Assembly (NCBI GenBank): GCA_014860665.1 | Contig: JACZJI010000143.1 | Location: 1-42,253 of the forward strand | Direction of reading: 5' to 3' | Source: Bacteroidales bacterium | GTDB taxonomy: Bacteria > Bacteroidota > Bacteroidia > Bacteroidales > F082 | Length of the DNA stretch: 42,253 nucleotides | Shown: positions 1 to 7,273 of the stretch, piece after piece | Position numbering within the stretch: the first letter of the stretch is position 1 | Layout of the letters: each line of letters starts with the position of its first letter | Notes under the pieces: generated by a model | Databases searched by the model: none | The model's input: only the letters and a program-made list of their open reading frames with translations | What the model was told of the DNA's origin: nothing | Translations under genes and position numbers: made by a program

Positions 1-111
1 GGAATGTATCGTTCCCAGCAGGATTGCCTGATGAAAGATTTCAAGGGCGATAATTTCTGTGCCGCATGCACAGAAGCTATTCAAAAAATGATTGACTTCT
101 ACTCAAAATAA
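1..111 (+). CDS. C-terminal end of an M64-like (IgA protease family) peptidase, truncated by the window edge
   Basis: Only the last 36 codons are present, in frame from base 1 to the TAA at 109-111. The peptide carries YRSQQDCLMK, then FCAACTEAI, then a basic, aromatic end (MIDFYSK). As I recall the family, this fits the last residues of Bacteroidota M64 peptidases, which end with a YRP..(D/N)C.M block, an FCPVC-like cysteine pair and an R.I.FY tail. The catalytic zinc site would lie upstream, outside the window. The cysteine pair is visible; the family name is inference from a short stretch. The gene is followed by a hairpin at 165-200 and is not obviously co-transcribed with ptb. Confidence 0.5.
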   Translation, partial: GMYRSQQDCLMKDFKGDNFCAACTEAIQKMIDFYSK

Positions 112-164
112 ACCATTCAAGGGTTATTTTATAAGATTAATTTTATTAAGAAAAAATATTCTCA

Positions 165-200
165 GTTGAACTTTGGCACTTGCCGGGGTTCAACCTTTTA
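165..200 (+). terminator. Probable terminator after the M64-like gene
   Basis: Arms GTTGAAC (165-171) and GTTCAAC (188-194) pair, with a further GGC/GCC pairing inside (175-177 with 182-184), followed by CCTTTTATT. It sits 54 bases past the upstream stop codon. The U-run is short, so strength is uncertain. Confidence 0.4.
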
Positions 201-344
201 TTATTGTTAATTTGTAGCAGCCTGGAATCATTTCCTTATTTTTGACTACATTCTGCATTTGGTGTAATAACGTATTTTTTTCAGGGAAACCCGTAAAATA
301 ACCTCTGGAAAAGAGAATAATCCCAAACCTAGCTGAAAATGTTC

Positions 345-366
345 TAATTTTGTGAAATATTTCACA
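345..366 (+). promoter_or_regulatory. ptb-buk promoter -7 element overlapped by a CRP-type palindrome
   Basis: TAATTTTG at 345-352 matches the Bacteroidota -7 element TAnnTTTG; no clear TTG is placed 19-21 bases upstream. TGTGAAATATTTCACA at 351-366 is a perfect 16-base palindrome and equals the classical TGTGA-N6-TCACA half-site arrangement bound by CRP/FNR-family regulators. It covers the likely start of transcription (about 359), where binding would be expected to block rather than activate, and ends 19 bases before the ptb ATG. The palindrome is seen directly; the regulator is inference. Confidence 0.5.
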
Positions 367-385
367 TGGACAAATACATATTTAT

Positions 386-1288
386 ATGATTAATAAACTT
401 GACGACCTTTTCACAGTGCTCAAAGCACGAAAACCTAAAAGACTGATTGTGGCTTTTGCCAATGATGAACATAGCATCGGAGCAGTAAGTCAGGCAATTG
501 ATTTAGGAATTGTTGAGGCCACTTTGGTGGGCAACCGGGATTTGATTGAGGCAGTATGCACAAAGGAAAACATTGATATCAGAAAATTTGAAGTTGTGCA
601 AGAACCTGATGAAATGAAAGCTGCTATGAAATCCGTTGCCCTTATCAATGAGGGAAAAGGTAACATGCTGATGAAAGGACTGGTGAGCACTGATAAATAT
701 ATGAAAGCCATTTTAGACAAAGAAAACGGATTGATGAAACCGGGCGCCATTCTTAGTCATGTAACAGTAATGGAAAGTCCTAATTATCATAAGTTATTGA
801 TAGTTGGTGATGTGGCAATCATTCCTGCACCGGAGATTAAAGAAAAAATCGCCATCACCAATTATCTTATTAATATGGGACACGCTTTAGGTATCGAAAA
901 GCCTAAAGTGGCAATAATTGCTGCCACAGAACAGGTAATGCCCAAAATGCAGGCTTGTGTTGATGCTGCTCTTTTATCCAAAATGGCAGACAGAGGACAA
1001 ATAAACGGAGCTTTTGTGGAAGGCCCTTTAGCACTGGATGTTGCCATAGATAAAGAAAGTGCAGAAATCAAGAAATTAAATAACGAAGTAGCTGGCGATG
1101 CCGACTGTTTGGTGTTTCCTAATATTGAATCGGGAAATGTTTTTTATAAATCAAATACCAAACTTGCCCACGGTGAGCAGGGAGCAATTGTTGTAGGGGC
1201 CAGTGTTCCCGCGGTTCTTTCGTCGCGCGGTGACAGTATAAAGACTAAATTATACTCCATTGCATTGGCAGCTATCTCAGCAAAATAA
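386..1288 (+). CDS. ptb: Phosphate butyryltransferase (phosphate acyltransferase)
   Basis: A 300-residue protein with the phosphate acetyl/butyryltransferase fold: an N-terminal segment placing AFANDEHSIGAVSQA near residue 23, and the C-terminal LVFPNIESGNVFYKS block near residue 242, typical of the PTA_PTB family. Length fits Ptb (about 300 residues) rather than acetyl-specific Pta. It would convert butyryl-CoA, or a branched acyl-CoA, plus phosphate to acyl-phosphate and CoA in the cytoplasm. The gene is 42 bases before butyrate kinase, forming the two-gene ptb-buk unit that makes ATP from acyl-CoA. The substrate (straight or branched chain) cannot be read from sequence. The ATG follows the -7 element at 345-352 by a short A-rich leader. 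Confidence 0.9.
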   Translation: MINKLDDLFTVLKARKPKRLIVAFANDEHSIGAVSQAIDLGIVEATLVGNRDLIEAVCTKENIDIRKFEVVQEPDEMKAAMKSVALINEGKGNMLMKGLVSTDKYMKAILDKENGLMKPGAILSHVTVMESPNYHKLLIVGDVAIIPAPEIKEKIAITNYLINMGHALGIEKPKVAIIAATEQVMPKMQACVDAALLSKMADRGQINGAFVEGPLALDVAIDKESAEIKKLNNEVAGDADCLVFPNIESGNVFYKSNTKLAHGEQGAIVVGASVPAVLSSRGDSIKTKLYSIALAAISAK

Positions 1289-1330
1289 TATAATTTTGCA
1301 CTCCTGAAATACATCACACACCTCAATTCT

Positions 1331-2410
1331 ATGCATCAAGAAATCAGGATATTAGCCATAAACCCCGGATCAACTTCCACAAAGATTGCCGTTTATGTTG
1401 GCACAAGTCCTGTCTTCATTCAAACCATTCAACACAGCAGTCAGCAATTAGAACCTTTTAAGGTTATTACCGAACAGTTTGAGTTTAGAAAAGAACTTAT
1501 TCTGAATGAATTAAAGGAAGCTGATATCCGTCTGGATATGATTGGCGTAGTCATGGGCCGGGGCGGACTACTGAAACCTGTTGAATCTGGGGTTTATGCG
1601 GTGAATGATAAGATGCTTGAAGAGCTGAGAACCTGTAAATACGGAGAACATGCCAGCAATTTGGGAGGATTGATTGCATGGGACATTGCTCGATCACTTC
1701 CCAACGCTAAAGCTTATATCACCAATCCTGTTGTTGTTGATGAATTTGGACCTTTGGCCCGTTTTTCGGGACATCCCCTTTTGCCAAGACGCTCTATATT
1801 TCACGCTTTAAATCAAAAAGCAGTAGCCAGGGAACATGCCAAATCAATCATGAAAAAATATGATGATCTGAACCTGATTGTGGTTCATCTTGGGGGAGGC
1901 ATTACAGTTGGAGCACATAAAAAAGGCCGTGTGGTAGATGTAAATCAGGGACTGGACGGAGACGGCCCTTTTTCACCCGAACGCTCTGGGACACTTCCTG
2001 TAGGAGATTTGGTAAGACTTTGCTACAGTGGAAAATACACTAAAGAGGAAGTGTTAAAGATGATTAAAGGCGAAGGCGGATTGGTAGCTTATCTGGGAAC
2101 TAACAGTGCTTATGAAGTTGAACAGCGGGCTGCCAAAGGAGATGAAAATGCAAAAATGATTTATGATGCCATGGCATATCAGGTAGCCAAAGAAGTTGGT
2201 GCTATGGGAGCCGTTTTAAATTTCGAGATTGACGGAATTCTGATTACAGGCGGTATTGCTAACGACAAATATTTCGTAAATCAAATTATTTCCTACATCC
2301 ACAGAATGGCGCCCGTTCATGTTTATCCTGGTGAAGATGAAATGAAAGCGCTTGCCCAGAACGGACTGCGTATCGTTACCGGAGAAGTACAACCCAAAAT
2401 TTACGATTAA
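1331..2410 (+). CDS. buk: Butyrate kinase
   Basis: A 359-residue acetokinase-family protein. The N-terminal signature ILAINPGSTSTKIAVY (about residues 7-22) is the first phosphate/ATP loop of ASKHA kinases; VVHLGGGITVGAH (about residue 183) and GILITGGIAND (about residue 304) are the later nucleotide-binding segments. Length and the HPLLPRRSIFHALNQK block fit Buk rather than AckA (about 400 residues). It transfers the acyl-phosphate phosphoryl group to ADP, giving ATP and butyrate or a branched short-chain acid. It is the second gene of the ptb operon and ends at a strong hairpin (2480-2506). Start ATG at 1331 gives the expected N-terminus. Confidence 0.93.
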   Translation: MHQEIRILAINPGSTSTKIAVYVGTSPVFIQTIQHSSQQLEPFKVITEQFEFRKELILNELKEADIRLDMIGVVMGRGGLLKPVESGVYAVNDKMLEELRTCKYGEHASNLGGLIAWDIARSLPNAKAYITNPVVVDEFGPLARFSGHPLLPRRSIFHALNQKAVAREHAKSIMKKYDDLNLIVVHLGGGITVGAHKKGRVVDVNQGLDGDGPFSPERSGTLPVGDLVRLCYSGKYTKEEVLKMIKGEGGLVAYLGTNSAYEVEQRAAKGDENAKMIYDAMAYQVAKEVGAMGAVLNFEIDGILITGGIANDKYFVNQIISYIHRMAPVHVYPGEDEMKALAQNGLRIVTGEVQPKIYD

Positions 2411-2479
2411 AATTTCAAGATCGTCTTAAAATTCCTGACTCATCAGTCAGTAATGCATGAGTCGACGATAGTAAAAATA

Positions 2480-2506
2480 AAAGGCTGCCCTTTTCAGGCA
2501 GCCTTT
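2480..2506. terminator. Bidirectional terminator between buk and the peroxiredoxin gene
   Basis: AAAGGCTGCC (2480-2489) pairs perfectly with GGCAGCCTTT (2497-2506) around a 7-base loop. It lies between two genes that converge, 69 bases after buk and 22 bases from the end of the peroxiredoxin gene, and has A/T flanks suited to both directions. Confidence 0.8.
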
Positions 2507-2528
2507 CACAATCTTAACCAATTTTTAT

Positions 2529-3161
2529 TTAGTGATTGCTCAAATAATCAGCGATACCTGCATGAGAAGCTTCCAAGGCTTCATCTCCGGGTTTCCAGTT
2601 TGCCGGGCAAACTTCACCATGCTCTTCAAAGAATTGTAAAGCATCAACCATACGCAAAGCTTCTTCAATACTACGACCCAAAGGAAGGTCATTCACGACT
2701 TGATGGCGAACAGTACCTTCTTTATCAATCAGGAACAGACCACGATAGGCTACTGCCTCACCATGAAATTCCATTTCGCCATTCTCGTTGTAGTCATATT
2801 CACCAGCCAATACATCAAAGTTTTCAGAAATTGTTTTCGAAAGGTCAGAAACCAAAGGATATTTAACTCCTTTAATTCCACCGTCTTTCTTATCAGTGTT
2901 CAACCAGGCCCAGTGAGCATGTGGAGAATCAATTGAACATCCCACTACAGCCACATTTCTTTTTTCAAATTCTTCAATTTTTTCCTGAAAAGCCAGAATC
3001 TCTGTGGGGCAAACAAAGGTAAAATCCAATGGATAAAAGAAAAATACCACGTGCTTTTTCCCGATGTACTGTTCCAAAGAAAATTTTTCAACAAATTCAC
3101 CTCCGTTGACAACTGCAGTTGCTTCAAACAAAGGAGCTTTTTTTCCAACTAATACAGACAT
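2529..3161 (-). CDS. 2-Cys peroxiredoxin (AhpC/Prx1 type)
   Basis: A 210-residue peroxiredoxin. YPLDFTFVCPTE places the peroxidatic cysteine at residue 51, and GEVCPANW places the resolving cysteine at residue 185, so it is a typical 2-Cys enzyme reducing peroxides in the cytoplasm. The segment around residues 120-137 (EYDYNENGEMEFHGE) is longer than in the common AhpC/Prx1 type, and the GGLG motif linked to overoxidation sensitivity is not seen; nor is a C-terminal YF motif. This suggests a robust rather than sensitive enzyme, by inference. A TAATTTTG -7 element lies on the minus strand at 3203-3196, about 35 bases before the ATG. No ahpF or OxyR neighbour is visible. Confidence 0.92.
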   Translation of the reverse strand: MSVLVGKKAPLFEATAVVNGGEFVEKFSLEQYIGKKHVVFFFYPLDFTFVCPTEILAFQEKIEEFEKRNVAVVGCSIDSPHAHWAWLNTDKKDGGIKGVKYPLVSDLSKTISENFDVLAGEYDYNENGEMEFHGEAVAYRGLFLIDKEGTVRHQVVNDLPLGRSIEEALRMVDALQFFEEHGEVCPANWKPGDEALEASHAGIADYLSNH

Positions 3162-3203
3162 AATTTAAATTTTTAAGTATTTATTCATTTTAATGCAAAA
3201 TTA

Positions 3204-3417
3204 AGAATTATTTTAAATAAGGAACTTTTTTATATCAAATAATTGTTAAAACTACTTGAGAAATATAGAGTTTCGCTTATATTTTAAAACAGAAAAGATC
3301 AACACTTTTCTCCTGAAAATTAATTCAAAATGTCCACTAGAATTTCCTTAAATCATACCTCAGAAAACAGTTTTGCAAAATTTTGTTAAAAACTTGCATT
3401 GACCCTATTAAATTATA
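3204..3417. other. AT-rich intergenic region upstream of the peroxiredoxin gene
   Basis: No open reading frame with family features and no strong hairpin are seen between the peroxiredoxin -7 element and the small-RNA candidate promoter. The distal end (3394-3417) contributes the TTG and spacer of that promoter. Confidence 0.5.
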
Positions 3418-3707
3418 TAATTTTACTTCTTGATAGTGAAATGTTCTATTGTGATATATTTTGAATATTTTTCTATTCAAAATATTACCAGCAAGTTAGA
3501 TCTTTTACTATAATTCAGGATTTGTATAAAATCAGATATGTTTTGTGCAGGTCCGTTCCAATTATGATGAGTCAAAAAGGAATGCATTTTCGAGATTGGG
3601 AAGATTCCTTTCGATTGTGCGTTAATTTTGACTGGGAAAAACTATTCTTTTGAATAGACCCTTTGAAAAAACATCCCGGAGTTTATATACCCCGGGACGT
3701 TTTATTT
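3418..3707 (+). ncRNA. Candidate structured small RNA of about 275 nt, with its own promoter and terminator
   Basis: TTG at 3394-3396 is 21 bases before TAATTTTA (3418-3425), a near match to the Bacteroidota promoter. Downstream are several exact pairings. ATATTTTGAATA (3456-3467) pairs with TATTCAAAATAT (3474-3485). AGTCAAAA (3570-3577) pairs with TTTTGACT (3626-3633), enclosing AGGAAT (3578-3583) with ATTCCT (3604-3609). CTATTC (3642-3647) pairs with GAATAG (3652-3657) around a TTTT loop. A terminator-like hairpin follows at 3671-3700. No coding frame with family features covers it. Transaldolase has its own -7 element further down (TAGTTTTG, 3802-3809), so this is probably a separate transcript. 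It does not look like tmRNA, RNase P RNA or SRP RNA. A 6S-type RNA cannot be excluded; the family is unknown to me. Confidence 0.35.
3671..3707 (+). terminator. Terminator of the small-RNA candidate
   Basis: ACATCCCGG (3671-3679) pairs with CCGGGACGT (3692-3700) with one mismatch, followed by TTTATTT. The opposite strand also has a T-run after the stem, so it could act both ways. It is about 150 bases before the transaldolase start. Confidence 0.6.
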
Positions 3708-3856
3708 ACGATGTTTCTGATTTATTGAATTCATCTCGAGCAAAAAGCTAAAATTTATTTCATGAAAAGAAAATTGAGTCCATTATTAGAATAGCTTTTT
3801 GTAGTTTTGATCCCAATTTTCCCCTAATGGGAAATTTCTGAAAAATAGAAAATTGT

Positions 3857-4813
3857 ATGAACACACTGGAACAATTAAAACAGTATACCACCGTAGTGGC
3901 TGACACCGGTGATTTTGAATCGATTGCACAATACAAACCACAGGATGCCACGACAAATCCCTCATTGATTTTGCAGTCAGCATTAGATCCTAAATACAAA
4001 TCATTATTTGATGATTCAGTAGTTTATGCCAAGGCTGCAGGAGGAGACGAAAAGAAAAAATTAGTGGCTGGAATGCAAAAGCTTTTTGTCAATTTCGGGC
4101 TTGAAATTCTCAAAATTGTTCCTGGAAGAGTTTCTACTGAAGTAGATGCAAGATTATCTTTTCGCATTTATGATACTGTTTTTTATGCCAAAAACCTTAT
4201 CCGATTGTACGAAAAATCAGGTATTGGCCGCGAACGTGTTTTGATAAAAGTAGCTGCCACCTGGGAAGGAATCAAAGCTGCAGAAATTCTGGAAAAAGAA
4301 GGAATTCGTACCAACCTGACTTTGCTTTTCAGTCTGACACAAGCCATAGCCTGTGCCAATGCTAATGTAACCTTGATTTCACCTTTTGTTGGTCGTATCC
4401 TGGATTGGTATAAAAGAGAGAGAGGAGTTGATTCTATTCCGGCACACGAAGATCCAGGTGTCTTATCAGTACACGAAATTTACAATTACTATAAGAAATT
4501 CAATTTCCAGACCGAAGTTATGGGAGCAAGTTTTCGCAATACAGGCGAGATCAAAGAACTGGCAGGCTGCGATTTACTTACCATTTCTCCTCAGTTATTA
4601 TCAGAACTGGAAAATTCAAGTGAGCCATTGGAAAGAAAATTAAGTCCTGAGAAGGCTGAGAAATCACATCACCAAAGAATAGATCTGGACGAAATGTCAT
4701 TCCGTTGGAATTTGAATGAAAATCCAATGGCAGTTGAAAAGTTATCTGAGGGGATTCGCCGATTCAGTGATGACATCCGCCAACTGGAAAAATATTTCCT
4801 GAAACAATTTTAG
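3857..4813 (+). CDS. tal: Transaldolase (TalB type)
   Basis: A 318-residue class I aldolase-fold enzyme that is collinear with E. coli TalB over its full length. [10 protein letters not shown] includes the conserved Asp16; [12 protein letters not shown] follows at about residues 28-39; [13 protein letters not shown] puts the Schiff-base lysine at 131; NLTLLFS and [12 protein letters not shown] follow. It moves a dihydroxyacetone unit between sedoheptulose-7-phosphate and glyceraldehyde-3-phosphate in the non-oxidative pentose phosphate pathway. It is a single gene with a -7 element TAGTTTTG at 3802-3809 and a terminator at 4842-4867. No transketolase or glucose-6-phosphate dehydrogenase gene is nearby. 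Confidence 0.96.
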   Translation: MNTLEQLKQYTTVVADTGDFESIAQYKPQDATTNPSLILQSALDPKYKSLFDDSVVYAKAAGGDEKKKLVAGMQKLFVNFGLEILKIVPGRVSTEVDARLSFRIYDTVFYAKNLIRLYEKSGIGRERVLIKVAATWEGIKAAEILEKEGIRTNLTLLFSLTQAIACANANVTLISPFVGRILDWYKRERGVDSIPAHEDPGVLSVHEIYNYYKKFNFQTEVMGASFRNTGEIKELAGCDLLTISPQLLSELENSSEPLERKLSPEKAEKSHHQRIDLDEMSFRWNLNENPMAVEKLSEGIRRFSDDIRQLEKYFLKQF

Positions 4814-4841
4814 TTCTTTGGGATTTACGAGAAATAAAAAC

Positions 4842-4867
4842 AAAAGCCGCTGATTTAGCGGCTTTTT
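4842..4867 (+). terminator. Terminator of transaldolase
   Basis: AAAAGCCGC (4842-4850) pairs with GCGGCTTTT (4858-4866), followed by further Ts. It lies 28 bases after the tal stop codon. Confidence 0.85.
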
Positions 4868-4890
4868 TAATCTTTCAGAATTCTATCTGG

Positions 4891-4962
4891 TAGCCCCACC
4901 AGGACTCGAACCTGGATCAAGAGTTTAGGAAACTCCTATTCTATCCCTTGAACTATGAGGCC
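4891..4962 (-). tRNA. tRNA-Arg (anticodon CCU)
   Basis: Read on the minus strand, GGCCTCA pairs with TGGGGCT as a seven-pair acceptor stem (with two G-U pairs), discriminator A. The anticodon stem GGAGT/ACTCT closes the loop TTCCTAA, giving anticodon CCU for AGG codons. The T-arm is CCAGG-TTCGAGT-CCTGG. CCA is not encoded. A TATTTTTG -7 element lies at 4984-4977 on the same strand, just upstream. Confidence 0.93.
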
Positions 4963-5048
4963 TTTAAAAAGGTTTGCAAAAATAATATTTTTTTCGCCCT
5001 GACCGTTATAATTTTAAATTCTAAATTATTTTTAAGGGATTTAAACTT

Positions 5049-5085
5049 ATGAAGAGGTCGGATTTTGAAAATCCGACCTCTTCAT
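5049..5085 (-). repeat. Perfect 18-base inverted repeat, terminator- or REP-like
   Basis: The 18 bases at 5049-5066 are exactly repeated in reverse complement at 5068-5085, with one G between; the core arm is GAAGAGGTCGGATTTT. In RNA about 16 pairs with a small loop would form. It is 21 bases past the end of mmdB, so it may end that operon, but there is no strong T-run immediately after it on the minus strand. It could alternatively be one copy of a dispersed palindromic repeat. Confidence 0.6.
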
Positions 5086-5106
5086 ATCTTACCGAATAAA
5101 AGCACC

Positions 5107-6447
5107 TTAAAACAAAAAACTCATTAAAATACCGGCCACAACAGCAGAACCGATAACACCGGCGACATTAGGAGCCATTGCATGCATAAGCAAGTGGTTT
5201 GTATCATCGTATTTTAAACCCTCCATCTGAACCACTCGGGCGCTGTCCGGAACTGCAGACACGCCAGCAGCTCCAATCAAAGGGTTTATTTTATTTCCTT
5301 CGGGCGAAAACCAGTTCATCACTTTGGCAAAGAATACACCTCCCGCGGTTGCTACAATAAAAGAAGCGGCCCCAAGTACAAATATTAAAATGGACTGTTT
5401 TGTCAAAAAAACATCCGCTTGCGTGGAAGCACCTACAGTCATTCCTAAAATTATTGTTACACTATCAATCAGAGCATTACTGGCAGTATTAGCCAACCTT
5501 TTGGTTACACCGCTTTCCTTCAAAAGATTTCCAAGGAAAAGCATGCCCAGCAAAGGCAATGCTCCAGGAGATATGAACGTTGTAAGAATCAATGCTACAA
5601 TCGGAAAGATTATTTTTTCTCTTTTGCTCACGGCTCGTGGTGGTTTCATCCTGATAACTCGTTCCTTTTTAGTAGTAAGGAGCCGCATGACCGGTGGTTG
5701 AATAACCGGCACCAAAGCCATATAAGAATAAGCGGCTACTGCAATTGGACCAATCAGATTCAGGGTTTTGATTCCATGGACAAGGCCTCCGTTCGCTAGT
5801 TTCGACGAAAGGAAAATAGCCGTAGGTCCATCCGCTCCACCAATGATACCAATGGATGCAGCTTCGGGAAGTTTAAATCCCAGCCATATAGCGCCTAAAA
5901 ATGTGATAAAAATTCCTAATTGTGCTGCAGCACCCAAAAGGATCAGCCTTGGGTTCGAGATCAGGGAAGAAAAATCTGTCATGGCACCGATTCCAAGAAA
6001 GATCAAAGGAGGAAAAACACCCTTCAGCACGCCCATGTACAAATATCTCAGAACACTTCCATCCTGATAAATCCCAATTTGAAGATTAATGGAGCCATCA
6101 TGAAAGAAAGGAATATTTCCTATAATAATCCCAGCTCCGATAGGAACCAGCAAAAGTGGTTCATACTCATATTTTATGGCAAGAAAAATGAAAAATATCC
6201 CGATAAAAATCATGATAATATTGCCCGACGTAGCATTCCGGATGCCCGTAAAACTGTAAAAACGGTTTAGACCGTTCATAATTTCATGGCCAAAATCTGT
6301 TCCCTGGCTACTCGTTCCGATTTGCGCCATGGTTTTATTCAAAAGATCAATATTCAGAATATTGCTTGATACCAGTTGATTTGCCATGAATAAAAACAAT
6401 AGCAGTCCAAAGACAAGAAGGGCTCTTTTTTTGAATGGGTTGTTCAT
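5107..6447 (-). CDS. mmdB: Sodium-pumping (methylmalonyl-CoA) decarboxylase beta subunit, MmdB/OadB family
   Basis: A 446-residue polytopic membrane protein of the OadB family. The family motif GIIGGADGPTAIF lies at about residues 200-212, with Asp206 at the position of the sodium/proton-coupling aspartate; DSARVVQMEG lies near the C-terminus. The N-terminal 80 residues, with one membrane segment and a polar loop, extend before the usual core, as in other Bacteroidota members. The subunit decarboxylates carboxybiotin on the biotin subunit and exports sodium ions. It is last in the operon mmdA-mmdD-mmdC-mmdB, 32 bases after mmdC. Motifs alone do not separate methylmalonyl-CoA from oxaloacetate or glutaconyl-CoA as substrate; the alpha subunit and nearby meaB favour methylmalonyl-CoA. 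Confidence 0.9.
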   Translation of the reverse strand: MNNPFKKRALLVFGLLLFLFMANQLVSSNILNIDLLNKTMAQIGTSSQGTDFGHEIMNGLNRFYSFTGIRNATSGNIIMIFIGIFFIFLAIKYEYEPLLLVPIGAGIIIGNIPFFHDGSINLQIGIYQDGSVLRYLYMGVLKGVFPPLIFLGIGAMTDFSSLISNPRLILLGAAAQLGIFITFLGAIWLGFKLPEAASIGIIGGADGPTAIFLSSKLANGGLVHGIKTLNLIGPIAVAAYSYMALVPVIQPPVMRLLTTKKERVIRMKPPRAVSKREKIIFPIVALILTTFISPGALPLLGMLFLGNLLKESGVTKRLANTASNALIDSVTIILGMTVGASTQADVFLTKQSILIFVLGAASFIVATAGGVFFAKVMNWFSPEGNKINPLIGAAGVSAVPDSARVVQMEGLKYDDTNHLLMHAMAPNVAGVIGSAVVAGILMSFLF

Positions 6448-6479
6448 GTTCTCAAATTAAATCGTTAACAAAATTTTAC

Positions 6480-6902
6480 CTACAACTCAATTTCCATCAA
6501 AACTTCATCCTGAATAATTGTATCAGAAGTCCTGACTTTTAATGATTTAATGATTCCATCTTTATCCGATTTAATAAGATTTTCCATTTTCATGGCTTCG
6601 TAAACCAGCAACTTATCATCTTTCGAGACCTTATCTCCTTCCTTGACAAATACATTCATAATTACACCCGGAAGAGGAGCTTTGACAATATGTATGTTTC
6701 CTTTCTGCTCACCTGAATTTCCTTTCTGATTTGAGATGCTTACTGATGGTTTTTTAATGGAAAGCTGTGTACGAACCTTTGGTTTTTGTAATTCAACCTC
6801 GTATTTGGTACCATTAACTTCAATGAGAGCATTTAAACCTTTCAGTTTAATAATCTCCGTTTCGTATTCATTACCCCTTATCGTAAACTTAAATCGTTTC
6901 AT
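6480..6902 (-). CDS. mmdC: Biotin carboxyl carrier subunit of the sodium-pumping decarboxylase
   Basis: A 140-residue protein with an N-terminal beta-rich segment, a short linker (about residues 45-68, rich in S, N, Q and K) and a C-terminal biotinyl domain from about residue 70. APLPGVIMNVFVKEGD and VYEAMKMEN are the expected biotinyl-domain blocks, placing the biotinylated lysine at residue 105. It carries the carboxyl group from the MmdA active site to membrane subunit MmdB. The linker lacks the long Pro/Ala stretch of Klebsiella OadA and is short, as in Bacteroidota members. It starts 5 bases after mmdD, consistent with tight co-translation. Confidence 0.93.
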   Translation of the reverse strand: MKRFKFTIRGNEYETEIIKLKGLNALIEVNGTKYEVELQKPKVRTQLSIKKPSVSISNQKGNSGEQKGNIHIVKAPLPGVIMNVFVKEGDKVSKDDKLLVYEAMKMENLIKSDKDGIIKSLKVRTSDTIIQDEVLMEIEL

Positions 6903-6907
6903 AATTT

Positions 6908-7261
6908 TTATCTTTTAAAATCCTGGAGGCCATAAATTTTAGAGCTCCATGGTGAATATGCTTTTGATGCTTTTTTGATAGTTAGTAAATTACTTTCATC
7001 GTCATGTAATTCTTTGGAAAAGTAAATGGTCATTGCAATTGCGGCCACTACCTGTCCAGGAACTTCAAAACTCTGATCATCATTGATATGAGGCATTTTG
7101 CCAAGTTTGATGAGCTTTTTCTTCACATTATTCTGAAGAAGCTTTGACACTCCTACAAAAGAATAATACAACAAAAGCAGGGCAAAGAAAACAATGACAT
7201 ATCCTGTGATGGATATTATGATCCCCTGATCCATATCACCGACCTGATTAAGTAAAATCAT
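6908..7261 (-). CDS. mmdD: Small membrane subunit of the sodium-pumping decarboxylase (OadG/MmdD type)
   Basis: A 117-residue protein with one strong membrane helix near residues 14-36 (IIISITGYVIVFFALLLLYY), followed by a basic region and a cytoplasmic tail with the segment PGQVVAAIAMTIYF. This arrangement fits OadG-type delta/gamma subunits, which tie the soluble carboxyltransferase and biotin carrier to the membrane subunit. Sequence conservation in this family is low, so the call rests mainly on topology and on its position between mmdA (12 bases upstream) and mmdC (5 bases downstream). Met1 at 7261 is used; Met10 is a possible alternative. Confidence 0.8.
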   Translation of the reverse strand: MILLNQVGDMDQGIIISITGYVIVFFALLLLYYSFVGVSKLLQNNVKKKLIKLGKMPHINDDQSFEVPGQVVAAIAMTIYFSKELHDDESNLLTIKKASKAYSPWSSKIYGLQDFKR

Positions 7262-7273
7262 AGCATTTAAACT

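Noticed and set aside
2453..2866. Open frame of 137 codons on the plus strand
   Set aside because: It lies opposite the peroxiredoxin gene and across the buk terminator; the translation is His/Gln/Leu-rich shadow text without any family feature.
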